From assembly GCA_030696085.1 (NCBI GenBank), contig JAUYNL010000099.1:22790-86789 (forward strand): DNA of 64,000 bases, read 5' to 3'. Below, one piece after another: positions 26,504 to 34,515 of this stretch (position 1 is the first letter of the stretch; the number at the start of each line of letters is the position of its first letter). Source of the DNA: Luteolibacter sp. (GTDB lineage Bacteria > Verrucomicrobiota > Verrucomicrobiia > Verrucomicrobiales > Akkermansiaceae). The notes beneath the pieces were generated by a model that did not search any database, had not been told where the DNA came from, and saw nothing but the letters and a program-made list of their open reading frames with translations. The translations under genes were made by a program, and so were the position numbers.

Positions 26504-27124
26504 ATGAAACGAATCCCATTCATCACACTGCTATCCCTGGCCGTCTCCAGTGCATTTCTCGTGGCCGAGGAAAAACCACCGGCCCACCTCAAAACCGGCG
26601 ACCCCATTCCCGATGTCGTTCTTCGCGATGCCGATGGCGGCGAATTCAAGCTCCGGGAACACATCGCCAAACAGCCCGCTGTCCTGATCTTCTATCGCGG
26701 CGGCTGGTGCCCGTTCTGCACCAAGCACCTCATGGCGCTTGTGGACATCAAGGACAAGCTGGTCGCGAACGGCTATCAGCTCCTTGCCATCAGCACCGAC
26801 CAACCGGCCAAGCTCAAGGAGACACCGAACCGCGAAAAACTCGGCTACACCCTGCTCTCCGATTCCGATATGGCCACCGCCAAGGCCTTCAAGATCTCCT
26901 TTCAGGTCCCGGACGAACTCGTTGCGAAATACAAAAGCGAATACCAGATCGACCTCGAAGCAGCCTCGGGAAAAACCCACCACCTGCTGCCGCATCCCGC
27001 CGTCTTCGTCGTCGGCAAGGACGGCGTGATTCGCTTCGCCCACGTGAACCCGGATTACAAAACCCGTCTTGATCCCGAAGCCATCCTCAATGCCGCAACC
27101 GAGGCCGCAACCCCAGCCCGATGA
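26504..27124 (+). CDS. Exported peroxiredoxin-like (AhpC/TSA family) protein
   Basis: A 206-residue thioredoxin-fold protein with a signal peptide (MKRIPFITLLSLAVSSAFLVAEE). The active-site segment is FYRGGWCPFCTKHLMAL, a CxxC of the 'peroxiredoxin-like' family, with family strands AISTDQP and AVFVVGKDGVIRFAHVNPDYKTRLD. It probably reduces peroxides or disulfides in the envelope. The ATG at 26504 begins the signal peptide; the track's earlier start is inside arsM. It overlaps the transporter gene by ATGA. Such proteins are frequent partners of arsenosugar genes, so a protective or arsenic-redox role is inferred. Confidence 0.85.
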   Translation: MKRIPFITLLSLAVSSAFLVAEEKPPAHLKTGDPIPDVVLRDADGGEFKLREHIAKQPAVLIFYRGGWCPFCTKHLMALVDIKDKLVANGYQLLAISTDQPAKLKETPNREKLGYTLLSDSDMATAKAFKISFQVPDELVAKYKSEYQIDLEAASGKTHHLLPHPAVFVVGKDGVIRFAHVNPDYKTRLDPEAILNAATEAATPAR

Positions 27125-28230
27125 TGATTGCACTTCTCATCGTCGGCGTGGTTCTGCTCGCCTATGCCAATGGGGCCAATGACAACTTCAAGGGAGTCAC
27201 CAGCCTCTACGGCAGCAAGACGTGCAGTTACCGCACCGCCATCACCTGGGCCACCGTGACCACCGCAGCCGGGAGCATCGCCGCTCTATTCCTCGCTTCT
27301 GTCCTGTTGAAAAACTTCTCCGGCAAAGGCTTGGTGCCCGATGAACTGGTGCTTTCGCCTGTCTTCGCCCTCTCAGTAGCCTTCGGCGCGGGCGGCACGG
27401 TTCTCCTGGCGACCCGTCTTGGCTTTCCCATCTCGACCACCCATGGCCTCACCGGCGCAATGGTCGGCGCGGGCATGACCGCGGTGGGTGGCGGTGTGCA
27501 TTTTACCATGTTGGGAAAACAATTCATCCTGCCCCTGCTGCTGAGTCCGATGCTCGCTCTAGTGACCAGTGGAGTCATCTATCTGTTTTTAAAAGGCCTG
27601 CGCAAGGCCACCGGAATCCGCGAGGAAACCTGTGTTTGTGTCGGTGGGAAATGGCAGCCTGTTTCCGATGCCGGTGTCTCCTGCATGGCCTCCGAGTCGC
27701 TCGCATGGGAAGTCGGCACCACCCCGGAATGCGAACGTCGCTACCACGGATCCTTTCTTGGCATCGAAGCGAAACCGACCATGGACACGCTTCATTTCCT
27801 CAGCGCGGGCGCGGTCAGTTTCGCCCGCGGCCTCAACGACACACCCAAGATCGCCGCGCTGCTTCTGGTTGCCGGTGCCGTCAAACCCCAGTGGAGCCTG
27901 TTCATCATTGCCACAGCGATGGCAGCGGGCGGCATCATCCAGGCCCGCCGTGTCGCCCACACCATGAGTCACAAACTCACCGACATGAACGCCGGCCAAG
28001 GCTTCGCCGCCAACCTGTCCACGGCCCTGCTCGTCACCACCGCCAGCCTGCACGGCCTGCCGGTGAGCACCACACACGTCAGCGTCGGAGCTTTGCTCGG
28101 CATGGGCACCGTCACAGGTCAGGCCAAATGGAAATCCGTCATTCCCGTCCTCGCATCCTGGGTCATCACACTGCCAGTGGCGGCGGCCCTGGCGGCCCTG
28201 GCGGCATTGGCACTCATCAGTCTGAATTGA
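27121..28230 (+). CDS. PiT-family inorganic phosphate (arsenate?) transporter
   Basis: A 369-residue integral membrane protein with the PiT signature twice: YANGANDNFKGV near residue 15 and ARGLNDTPKIAAL near residue 235, plus FPISTTHGL and LPVSTTHVS repeats of the inverted-topology fold. The central loop between the halves is Cys-bearing (ETCVCVGGKWQPVSDAGVSC, then PEC), which PiT proteins usually lack. PiT carriers move phosphate or arsenate with cations. Position in the arsenic island and coupling (ATGA) to the peroxiredoxin suggest arsenate handling, which is inference. Confidence 0.88.
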   Translation: MMIALLIVGVVLLAYANGANDNFKGVTSLYGSKTCSYRTAITWATVTTAAGSIAALFLASVLLKNFSGKGLVPDELVLSPVFALSVAFGAGGTVLLATRLGFPISTTHGLTGAMVGAGMTAVGGGVHFTMLGKQFILPLLLSPMLALVTSGVIYLFLKGLRKATGIREETCVCVGGKWQPVSDAGVSCMASESLAWEVGTTPECERRYHGSFLGIEAKPTMDTLHFLSAGAVSFARGLNDTPKIAALLLVAGAVKPQWSLFIIATAMAAGGIIQARRVAHTMSHKLTDMNAGQGFAANLSTALLVTTASLHGLPVSTTHVSVGALLGMGTVTGQAKWKSVIPVLASWVITLPVAAALAALAALALISLN

Positions 28231-28272
28231 TTCGTATCGTGAAAGCTGCCAATCGCTCAAGTTGATACAAAT

Positions 28273-28301
28273 TGTTAAGGCAAGCGGTTCCATGACGACT
28301 C
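28273..28301 (+). promoter_or_regulatory. Candidate ECF promoter upstream of two small genes
   Basis: TGTTAA, 17 bases, CGACTC, then ACGGGCATG. It ends 6 bases before the ATG at 28308, so transcription would begin at or beside that codon. Confidence 0.7.
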
Positions 28302-28307
28302 ACGGGC

Positions 28308-28508
28308 ATGCACACGAACCCCGATTTCCACCACCTAAACATCCGCGACATCGACCGCGCCATGGCGGATGCCCATTCCGCCGTAGTTCCACTGATCTGC
28401 CATGAGGAAGACTGCTTTGTGGAGGGGAGTGAACTCCATGCCCTGACGGTAGAAATTCTGGTAGATCGCGCCACCCCCACCCATCCCCACAACCGCCAGG
28501 CCTCATGA
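28308..28508 (+). CDS. Small hypothetical protein, likely leaderless
   Basis: Not recognised. A 66-residue soluble protein rich in His, Cys and acids (PLICHEEDCFVEGSELHALTVE). The start is supported only by position: the ATG is 6 bases past the -10-like box, so its mRNA would have almost no 5' leader. An internal ATG at 28362 is an alternative. It overlaps the next gene by ATGA, which supports it being translated. Confidence 0.55.
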   Translation: MHTNPDFHHLNIRDIDRAMADAHSAVVPLICHEEDCFVEGSELHALTVEILVDRATPTHPHNRQAS

Positions 28509-28813
28509 TCCGTCGCTGCCAAGACTGCTTCCGGGAACAGCACATCGTCCTCTGGCCGGCGCTCTCGCGCAGCGTCAATCTGCTGGCCATCCTCAACGTC
28601 AGCCTGTTCTTTCTCACCGGCGCGGTCCGCACGGGTGGTTACTGGTTTCCACTCGTTTCGCTCGCCCTGCTTGCCTTGGCCAGTCTGCTCATCCTCTTGC
28701 CGCTTGGATTTCACGACCGGCTCGGGTATTACCTGCTCAACGTCGCGCTCTGCGTCGCCGCCGGTTGGTTGCTTGGAGCCAGCATCGTCTATTGGCTGAA
28801 CCGGGCATCGTGA
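28505..28813 (+). CDS. Small membrane protein of the arsenic island
   Basis: A 102-residue protein with an N-terminal Cys pair (MIRRCQDCFREQ) and about three hydrophobic segments (LLAILNVSLFFLTG, FPLVSLALLALASLLILLPLG, YLLNVALCVAAGWLLGASIVYW). No family is recognised. It is coupled by ATGA to the preceding small gene and ends 8 bases before the arsS promoter. Confidence 0.65.
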   Translation: MIRRCQDCFREQHIVLWPALSRSVNLLAILNVSLFFLTGAVRTGGYWFPLVSLALLALASLLILLPLGFHDRLGYYLLNVALCVAAGWLLGASIVYWLNRAS

Positions 28814-28821
28814 AACCCACG

Positions 28822-28850
28822 TGTTAAGAAATCCCCCGCGCGAACGACTC
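28822..28850 (+). promoter_or_regulatory. Candidate ECF promoter upstream of arsS
   Basis: TGTTAA, 17 bases, CGACTC. The second box ends one base before the ATG at 28852, so that ATG would not be in the transcript and the in-frame ATG at 28876 is preferred for arsS. Confidence 0.75.
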
Positions 28851-28875
28851 AATGACAAGTCACCGAACGATTTCC

Positions 28876-29856
28876 ATGAACCACTTCCAGCAAAAGCTCA
28901 CCGAACACCACACGCCGCTCACCCGGGGTCGCTTCGAAACCCTCCAGATCAACGTCGGCCGCAAGTGCAACCAGACCTGCACCCACTGCCATGTCGATGC
29001 CGGTCCACACCGCACCGAGATGATGACCGAAGAGGTCGCCCACAAGGTCGGTGCTTGGATCCGCGAGCATCGGCCCAAGATCGTGGACATCACCGGCGGC
29101 GCGCCGGAAATCAGTGAGTTCTTCCGCTACTTTGTCGAAACCGCCCGCGAGGTCGGGGCACATGTGATCGACCGCAACAACCTCACCATCATCGAGACCA
29201 AATCCCACTCCTACCTGCCGGAATACCTGGCGAAACATGAAGTGGAGGTCGTGGCCTCGCTGCCGTGCTATCTGGAGGACAACGTCGATGCTCAGCGCGG
29301 AGACGGCGTGTTCCAGAAAAGTATCAGCGCTCTCAAGAAACTCAACGCCGTCGGCTACGGTACCACGCTTCCTCTCACTTTGGTTTACAACCCCATCGGC
29401 GCGAAGCTCCCGCCCGACCAGGCCGAACTGGAAGCCGATTACAAAATCGAACTGAAGCAGCGCTATGGCATCGTCTTCACCCGGCTTTTCGCCATCACCA
29501 ATCTGCCCATCGCCCGCTTCGCCGTAGATCTCCGCGAGCACGGGCAATGGGACTACTACATGGACTTGCTGGCAAACAGCTTCAATCCCGCCACCGTCGA
29601 GGGCCTGATGTGCCGCAGCACGATCAATATCGGCTACGAGGGCGAGGTCTTCGACTGCGACTTCAACCAGATGCTGCGCATGCAACAACGCGCCGAAGGC
29701 AAGCAGCTCTTCCTCTGGAACGTCACTCCCGAGTCGATGGCCACTCAAAAAATCCTCACCGCCAACCACTGCCTCGGCTGCACCGCGGGCCACGGAAGCT
29801 CCTGCACTGGAGCACTCGAAGAACCAACAACCCACAAAGTCCTGCTGGCATGTTGA
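28876..29856 (+). CDS. arsS: Arsenosugar biosynthesis radical SAM protein ArsS
   Basis: Radical SAM enzyme of 326 residues that joins a 5'-deoxyadenosyl group to dimethylated arsenic, the committed step to arsenosugars. The cluster motif is CNQTCTHC (residues 31-38) followed by HVDAGPHRTEMM. DITGGAPEISEFFRYFV, LTLVYNPIGAKLPPDQ and the C-terminal Cys-rich tail HCLGCTAGHGSSCTGAL are family hallmarks. The track gives ATG 28852, but that overlaps the promoter; ATG 28876 (MNHFQQKL) fits both promoter and family. It starts a run that continues through mtnP. Confidence 0.93.
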   Translation: MNHFQQKLTEHHTPLTRGRFETLQINVGRKCNQTCTHCHVDAGPHRTEMMTEEVAHKVGAWIREHRPKIVDITGGAPEISEFFRYFVETAREVGAHVIDRNNLTIIETKSHSYLPEYLAKHEVEVVASLPCYLEDNVDAQRGDGVFQKSISALKKLNAVGYGTTLPLTLVYNPIGAKLPPDQAELEADYKIELKQRYGIVFTRLFAITNLPIARFAVDLREHGQWDYYMDLLANSFNPATVEGLMCRSTINIGYEGEVFDCDFNQMLRMQQRAEGKQLFLWNVTPESMATQKILTANHCLGCTAGHGSSCTGALEEPTTHKVLLAC

Positions 29857-29885
29857 ACCAACCGACACCTTAGCATCGTGACCCA

Positions 29886-30236
29886 ATGAAAAACCAACCC
29901 CACACCGCGCCTTCCTGCACCGACAAATCCTGCGCAACCGGCACATGCGGCGGCCCCGGTCTTTGCCCCGGCATCGCCATCTTTATCGCCTGGGTCGCCG
30001 GGAACGGCATTGCCGCACTCACCGGCCTCACATGGTTCGGCTGGGCTGTGGGTGTCCCGCTCGCCCTCATCCTCATCACCGGCGCTTGGCGCTGGCTGCC
30101 CAGCAAAAAAAACTGTCAAGACCTCCTGAATCCTGATTCCCATGCCCACAGACAAACCCACCGTGCTCATCCTCTGCACCGGCAATTCTTGCCGCAGCCA
30201 CATGGGCGAAGGCATCCTTCGTTCGATTGCCGGTGA
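29886..30236 (+). CDS. Small Cys-rich membrane protein, C-terminus doubtful
   Basis: The N-terminal half is CTDKSCATGTCGGPGLCPG, a dense cysteine segment that could hold arsenic or another soft metal, followed by two hydrophobic segments (IAIFIAWVAGNGIAALTGL, AVGVPLALILITGA). After an A8 run at 30105-30112 the frame enters a Pro/His/Arg-rich tail overlapping arsC by 95 bases, which looks artificial. Removing one A would end the protein at SKKTVKTS just before arsC. The true product is therefore probably about 80 residues, or the run varies in length. Confidence 0.6.
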   Translation: MKNQPHTAPSCTDKSCATGTCGGPGLCPGIAIFIAWVAGNGIAALTGLTWFGWAVGVPLALILITGAWRWLPSKKNCQDLLNPDSHAHRQTHRAHPLHRQFLPQPHGRRHPSFDCR

Positions 30237-30639
30237 CGTGATCGACGTTCAAAGCGCCGGATCGCGCCCTGCGGGATACGTGCATCCGATGGCCATCGAA
30301 GTCATGCGCGAAGTCGGCATCGACATCTCCGGAAACGAAAGCAAGAGCCTCGAAACATATCTGAACCAACCAGTCCATACGGTGATCACTGTCTGCGGCA
30401 ATGTGGACCAAATCTGCCCAGTTTTTCCCGGCCAAGTGGAGAGAATCCACCATGGCTTCGACGATCCCGCCCATGTGAACGGGACACCGGATGAGGTTCG
30501 CGCGGCATTCAGGCGTGTTCGCGATGAGATCGGGGAGTTTCTACGCGAGAATCTGCATTATTGGAGCATGACCCCGACCAATTCGTCGGCTTCCGGAAAT
30601 ACAACCGCCCCCTTCCACCGGAACCATTCGGCCTCATGA
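30142..30639 (+). CDS. arsC: Arsenate reductase, low-molecular-weight phosphatase type
   Basis: ArsC of the thioredoxin-coupled family, 165 residues, reducing As(V) to As(III). The phosphate loop is LCTGNSCRS (C-x5-R, Cys12), and the redox Cys pair lies in VCGNVDQICPVFPG. A conserved DPAH segment supplies the general acid Asp. The last 25 residues (SMTPTNSSASGNTTAPF) lie in the region overlapping the next ORF and are not family-like. It shares ATGA with the HAD gene downstream. It provides the As(III) used by ArsM. Confidence 0.9.
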   Translation: MPTDKPTVLILCTGNSCRSHMGEGILRSIAGDVIDVQSAGSRPAGYVHPMAIEVMREVGIDISGNESKSLETYLNQPVHTVITVCGNVDQICPVFPGQVERIHHGFDDPAHVNGTPDEVRAAFRRVRDEIGEFLRENLHYWSMTPTNSSASGNTTAPFHRNHSAS

Positions 30640-31316
30640 GTCACTCACCCCCGCAGGCCATCGCATTCGATGTTGTGGAAACCTTATTCTCGCTCGACCC
30701 GATGCGGCAACGCCTGAGCGACTTGGGACTTTCGGGTGAGAGTCTGGAACTTTTCTTCGCAAGACTACTCCGCAACGGGTTCGCGCTCGATGCCAGCGGC
30801 ACGTTCACGCCCTTTGGCGAAGTCGCCCGCGCAACCCTCGAAGGAATTCTCGCCGCCAAGGACATCGCCAGCGATGTGAGCAGGATTGACCACGCGCTCG
30901 CCGGATTTGCGGAACTTCCCGCGCACCCCGACGTGGCGCCCGCATTTCAACACCTCCGCGAAAACGGGATTCCCATCTTCGCATTGACCAATGGCAGTGC
31001 CGACAACACGCGCCAGCTCTTGGAACAGGCGGACTTGTTGGCGCATGTCGAGCGGATCATTTCCATCGACGAAGTCCGCCACTGGAAACCCCGTCGCGAG
31101 GTGTATCTGCAAGCTGCCGATGTCGCCGGAGTGCGACCCGGCCAGCTCGCACTCGTCGCTGCCCACGCGTGGGACATCCACGGTGCCAGCCAGGCGAGCC
31201 TCATGACCGGATGGGTCAGCCGTCTCGAAAAACGCTTTGATCCGTCCATGAATCCACCGGATGTTTCCGCAGACAGCTTGGACGAAACATGCCGTAAACT
31301 GCTGGATCGTGGCTAA
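30636..31316 (+). CDS. HAD-superfamily hydrolase (haloacid dehalogenase type II-like)
   Basis: A 226-residue HAD hydrolase. Motif I is AFDVVETLF with the nucleophile Asp, motif II IFALTNGS, the motif III Lys in HWKPRREVY and motif IV VAAHAWDIHGAS. The cap is helical, as in L-2-haloacid dehalogenase type enzymes. In this neighbourhood a phosphatase or arsenical-cleaving role is possible but unproven. The ATG at 30636 (ATGA with arsC) is preferred to the track's start inside arsC. Confidence 0.85.
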   Translation: MSHSPPQAIAFDVVETLFSLDPMRQRLSDLGLSGESLELFFARLLRNGFALDASGTFTPFGEVARATLEGILAAKDIASDVSRIDHALAGFAELPAHPDVAPAFQHLRENGIPIFALTNGSADNTRQLLEQADLLAHVERIISIDEVRHWKPRREVYLQAADVAGVRPGQLALVAAHAWDIHGASQASLMTGWVSRLEKRFDPSMNPPDVSADSLDETCRKLLDRG

Positions 31317-31380
31317 TAAAGCGCCTGACGGGTCCTGCATTTCGCGCATCCCGCCTGTGTCACCGTTTGAACCATCGCTC

Positions 31381-32223
31381 ATGATCATCGTCCTCAACGC
31401 CCAAGTCTCCACCTCCGGTGTCACCGAAATTCGTCCGTGGATCGCCTTGGGACTGCTTGCCTTTCTCCTGCTATGGGAGACCGTCTCACCGTTCTTTCAT
31501 TTTCCGAAAGGCCGTGAACGCGTCCGCCACGGTTTCCGGAATGTGCTGTTAGGCATCCTCAACGCCGTCGTCACCACCCTGATTTTCGTCGGTCTCTGGT
31601 GGTCGGCGGCGGCGTGGGCGGAAAGTCGCTCGTTCGGCCTCCTCCACTGGCTATCACTTCCCGCGTGGTACGCATGGCCGCTCGCCATCCTGCTCTTCGA
31701 CGCCTGGACTTACTACTGGCACCGCATCAATCACCGCATTCCCTTCCTCTGGCGCTTCCACCGCGTTCACCACTCGGACCCTCACATGGATGTCACCACG
31801 GCCAACCGCTTCCACACCGGGGAAATCGTCATGTCCTCCATCCTGCGCGTGCCTCTCATTGTTCTACTAGGTGCCAGCATCGAACAACTCGCCCTCTACG
31901 AACTGCTCATGTTCGCCGTCGTCCAGTTCCACCACGCCAACATCAGCGTTTCCGAAAAGTGGGACCGAGCGCTGCGCCTGTTCATCGTCACGCCCTACAT
32001 GCACAAGGTCCACCACTCGCGCTGGCAACCGGAGACGGACTCGAATTACTCCTCGCTGCTCTCCATCTGGGACCGGCTGTTCCGCAGTTTCCGGATCAAC
32101 GAAAAACCCGAAACCATCCGGCTTGGCCTGGACGAGTTTGACCGCCCGGCCGATCAAACCATCCCGGGTCTTCTGCGCACACCGCTTGCGAATCGCAAAG
32201 CCAACCGCCCCCGCAAGCCGTGA
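31381..32223 (+). CDS. Sterol desaturase / fatty acid hydroxylase family protein
   Basis: A 280-residue membrane di-iron oxygenase. The His clusters are HRINH, HRVHHSDPH and HKVHHSR, spaced as in the FA_hydroxylase superfamily, between four hydrophobic segments. It may hydroxylate or desaturate a lipid; arsenolipid formation is a tempting but unsupported link. The ATG at 31381 is preferred over the track's 31261, which lies inside the HAD gene. It overlaps the next gene by GTGA. Confidence 0.85.
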   Translation: MIIVLNAQVSTSGVTEIRPWIALGLLAFLLLWETVSPFFHFPKGRERVRHGFRNVLLGILNAVVTTLIFVGLWWSAAAWAESRSFGLLHWLSLPAWYAWPLAILLFDAWTYYWHRINHRIPFLWRFHRVHHSDPHMDVTTANRFHTGEIVMSSILRVPLIVLLGASIEQLALYELLMFAVVQFHHANISVSEKWDRALRLFIVTPYMHKVHHSRWQPETDSNYSSLLSIWDRLFRSFRINEKPETIRLGLDEFDRPADQTIPGLLRTPLANRKANRPRKP

Positions 32224-32738
32224 AAGCCATCGTATGGACCCTCGCATTCCTGGTCATCGGCTGCGGCCAGCACAACGGCACACCTGAAGTCAGGCTCGAC
32301 AAGATCACACGCGAAATCGCCGCAGAGTTCCCGCAAGTTCCCACACTCACCCCTGCGGAACTCGCGGCATGGTTGGACGATGCGGACCGCGAACCACCGA
32401 TCCTTCTTGATGTGCGCGAGCCGAACGAATTCACCGTAAGCCACCTTCCCGGAGCACGCCGCGTCGATTCGGATGCCGATGTGAAAAAACTCCTCGCCAG
32501 CCTCACACCAAAACGCCCGGTGATACTCTACTGCTCGGTGGGATACCGCTCCTCGAAACTGGCCGAGCAATTGCTCGAAGCCGGCGCTTCCGATGTCCGC
32601 AATCTCGAAGGCTCGATCTTCCGATGGGCCAACGAAGGACGCCCGCTCCAACGCGACGGCATGCCTGCCCACCAGGTCCATCCTTACAGCTCACGCTACG
32701 CAGAAATGCTTCACCCGAATCTACGAAGCGAACCTTGA
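32220..32738 (+). CDS. Rhodanese-like lipoprotein
   Basis: A 172-residue exported protein with a GTG start (GTGA overlap) and lipobox FLVIGCGQ. The rhodanese domain shows ILLDVREPNEFTVSHLPGARRV and the active-site loop ILYCSVGYRSSKLAEQL with catalytic Cys. Such proteins transfer sulfur or bind oxyanions including arsenate. It is in the arsS transcription unit, 12 bases before mtnP. Confidence 0.87.
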   Translation: MKAIVWTLAFLVIGCGQHNGTPEVRLDKITREIAAEFPQVPTLTPAELAAWLDDADREPPILLDVREPNEFTVSHLPGARRVDSDADVKKLLASLTPKRPVILYCSVGYRSSKLAEQLLEAGASDVRNLEGSIFRWANEGRPLQRDGMPAHQVHPYSSRYAEMLHPNLRSEP

Positions 32739-32750
32739 GTCAATCACCCC

Positions 32751-33644
32751 ATGAACCAAGCCATCCACTCCGAACCCGCCATCGCCTTCATCGGCGGCAG
32801 CGGACTCTATCAGATCGACTCGCTCGAACACCCGATCAGCCACCAAGTCTCAACGCCCTTCGGCGACCCATCCGGCCCCATCATCGAAGGCCGCGTGGCT
32901 GGTCGCCGTGTTTGCTTTCTCGCACGTCACGGTCATGGCCACCGGCTGCTTGCCCATGAGATCAACCACCGCGCCAACATCTGGGCGCTGCGCTCACTCG
33001 GCGTGCGCTGGGCCATTTCCATCACCGCCGTCGGCAGCTTGCGCGAGGAATTCGCCCCGCGTCATGCGGTCGTGCCGGATCAATTGGTGGATCGCACCGG
33101 GCGCGCCCATGAATTCACGTTCTTTGGCAACGGCATCGCCGCGCATGTCGGATTCGCCGATCCTTACTGCCAACCGCTTCGTGAAATCCTGTTAGCCGCC
33201 ATCCATGCCGCAGGCGCTACCGTTCACGATGGCGGCATCTATACCTGCATGAACGGCCCTGCCTTTTCCACACGCGCCGAAGCGGAAATGCACCGTCAGC
33301 TCGGCTTTGACCTCATCGGCATGACCAATGCCCATGAAGCCCGCCTTTGCCGCGAGGCGGAAATCGCCATGGCCACGCTCGCCTTCGTCACGGACTACGA
33401 TTGCTGGAAAATCGACGAAGCCGCCGTGGATGTCGCCGCTGTGATTGAAAACCTCATGGCCAACGCCGGCCTCGCCAAATCCCTCATCCCCGCCATCACC
33501 ACTTCCATCCCGGACGCACCTGACTGGCCCGAACACCGCGCCCTCGACACCGCCATCCTCACCCCACGGGATCATTGGCCAGTTGAACGTGCCCGTGACC
33601 TCGCTCCACTGCTCGGGCGCATGTCGAGCGAAGATTCCTGTTAA
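32751..33644 (+). CDS. mtnP: S-methyl-5'-thioadenosine phosphorylase family enzyme
   Basis: A 297-residue purine nucleoside phosphorylase-superfamily enzyme. IAFIGGSGLYQIDSLE, FLARHGHGHRLLAHEINHRANIWALRSLGV and YTCMNGPAFSTRAEAEMHRQLGFDLIGMT are the MTAP signatures. In arsenosugar clusters it is proposed to remove adenine from 5'-deoxy-5'-dimethylarsinoyl-adenosine, giving the sugar phosphate for later steps, as an alternative to the normal MTA salvage role. Its TAA stop is embedded in the -35 box of the next promoter. Confidence 0.88.
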   Translation: MNQAIHSEPAIAFIGGSGLYQIDSLEHPISHQVSTPFGDPSGPIIEGRVAGRRVCFLARHGHGHRLLAHEINHRANIWALRSLGVRWAISITAVGSLREEFAPRHAVVPDQLVDRTGRAHEFTFFGNGIAAHVGFADPYCQPLREILLAAIHAAGATVHDGGIYTCMNGPAFSTRAEAEMHRQLGFDLIGMTNAHEARLCREAEIAMATLAFVTDYDCWKIDEAAVDVAAVIENLMANAGLAKSLIPAITTSIPDAPDWPEHRALDTAILTPRDHWPVERARDLAPLLGRMSSEDSC

Positions 33645-33667
33645 GACACGGACGGTGTGGCCGACTC
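33639..33667 (+). promoter_or_regulatory. Candidate ECF promoter upstream of the DUF547 gene
   Basis: TGTTAA, 17 bases, CGACTC. The -35-like box contains the mtnP stop codon. AGGAG follows at 33670 and the ATG at 33694. Confidence 0.73.
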
Positions 33668-33693
33668 ACAGGAGTAAACCAACCACGTCATTC

Positions 33694-34503
33694 ATGATTC
33701 CGCCACGCTCCCTCATTTCCGCCGCCATCGCGCTACTCGCCGCATTCCTACTTCCCGCATGCTCGCAGGCGGAGTCCGACGGCTCATACAAAACCGCCGC
33801 GTCCTCCGAAGGGTTTGACCACGCTCATCAGGTCTTCACCCAGGTGCTCTCCGCGCACATACGCAAGGGAAAGGTGGACTATGCCGCTTTGAAAAAGAAA
33901 CCCGGTGCGCTGAATGCCTACCTCGACACACTCGCCGCTGTTTCCAAGAAGGACTACGACCGCTGGTCCAAGCAGGAGCAGATGGCCTTCCTGATCAATC
34001 TTTACAACGCCTCCACCCTCAAACTCATCATCGACCACTACCCGGTCAAAAGCATCAAGGACATCGGCAGCATCATCAAAGGCCCTTGGAAGCAGGAGGT
34101 GGTTCGCTTGTTCGGAAAAATCGAAACCCTCGATCACGTCGAACACGACCTGCTACGTCCCAAATTCAACGACCCGCGTGTCCACTTCGCCGTCAACTGC
34201 GCGTCCATCGGCTGCCCCGATCTCCGCACTGAGGCGTTCCAAGCATCCAGGCTCGATGCCCAGCTTGAAGAACAGACCCGCTCATTCCTCCGCGACCACT
34301 CACGCAACCGGGTCGATGCAAAAAACAAAACCCTCCACCTGTCCCTCATCTTCAAATGGTTCAAGGAGGACTTCGTGAAAAAATCCGGCAGCGTCGAAAA
34401 ATTCGTCGCTCCTTACTTCGAGGTTGCGGATCGAACCATCATCCAACGCGGCGGACTGGGCGTCAATCACACCGATTACGATTGGTATCTCAACAAGCAA
34501 TAA
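33694..34503 (+). CDS. DUF547 domain lipoprotein
   Basis: A 269-residue exported protein, lipobox LLPACSQA. The DUF547 core is visible from about residue 45: VDYAALKK, AFLINLYNASTLKLIIDHYPVKSIKDIG, GPWKQEVVRLFGK, DPRVHFAVNCASIGCPDLRTEAF and LSLIFKWFKEDF. DUF547 proteins are frequent members of arsenosugar clusters; their activity is not established, and a conserved Cys/His set suggests an enzyme. The ATG at 33694 after AGGAG replaces the track's start inside mtnP. Confidence 0.88.
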   Translation: MIPPRSLISAAIALLAAFLLPACSQAESDGSYKTAASSEGFDHAHQVFTQVLSAHIRKGKVDYAALKKKPGALNAYLDTLAAVSKKDYDRWSKQEQMAFLINLYNASTLKLIIDHYPVKSIKDIGSIIKGPWKQEVVRLFGKIETLDHVEHDLLRPKFNDPRVHFAVNCASIGCPDLRTEAFQASRLDAQLEEQTRSFLRDHSRNRVDAKNKTLHLSLIFKWFKEDFVKKSGSVEKFVAPYFEVADRTIIQRGGLGVNHTDYDWYLNKQ

Positions 34504-34515
34504 TCCCGCATCTCT

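Noticed and set aside
28217-28858. A 213-residue minus-strand ORF across the two small arsenic-island genes
   Set aside because: No recognised motif; it crosses two sigma-type promoters on the other strand and opposes two start-stop coupled genes.
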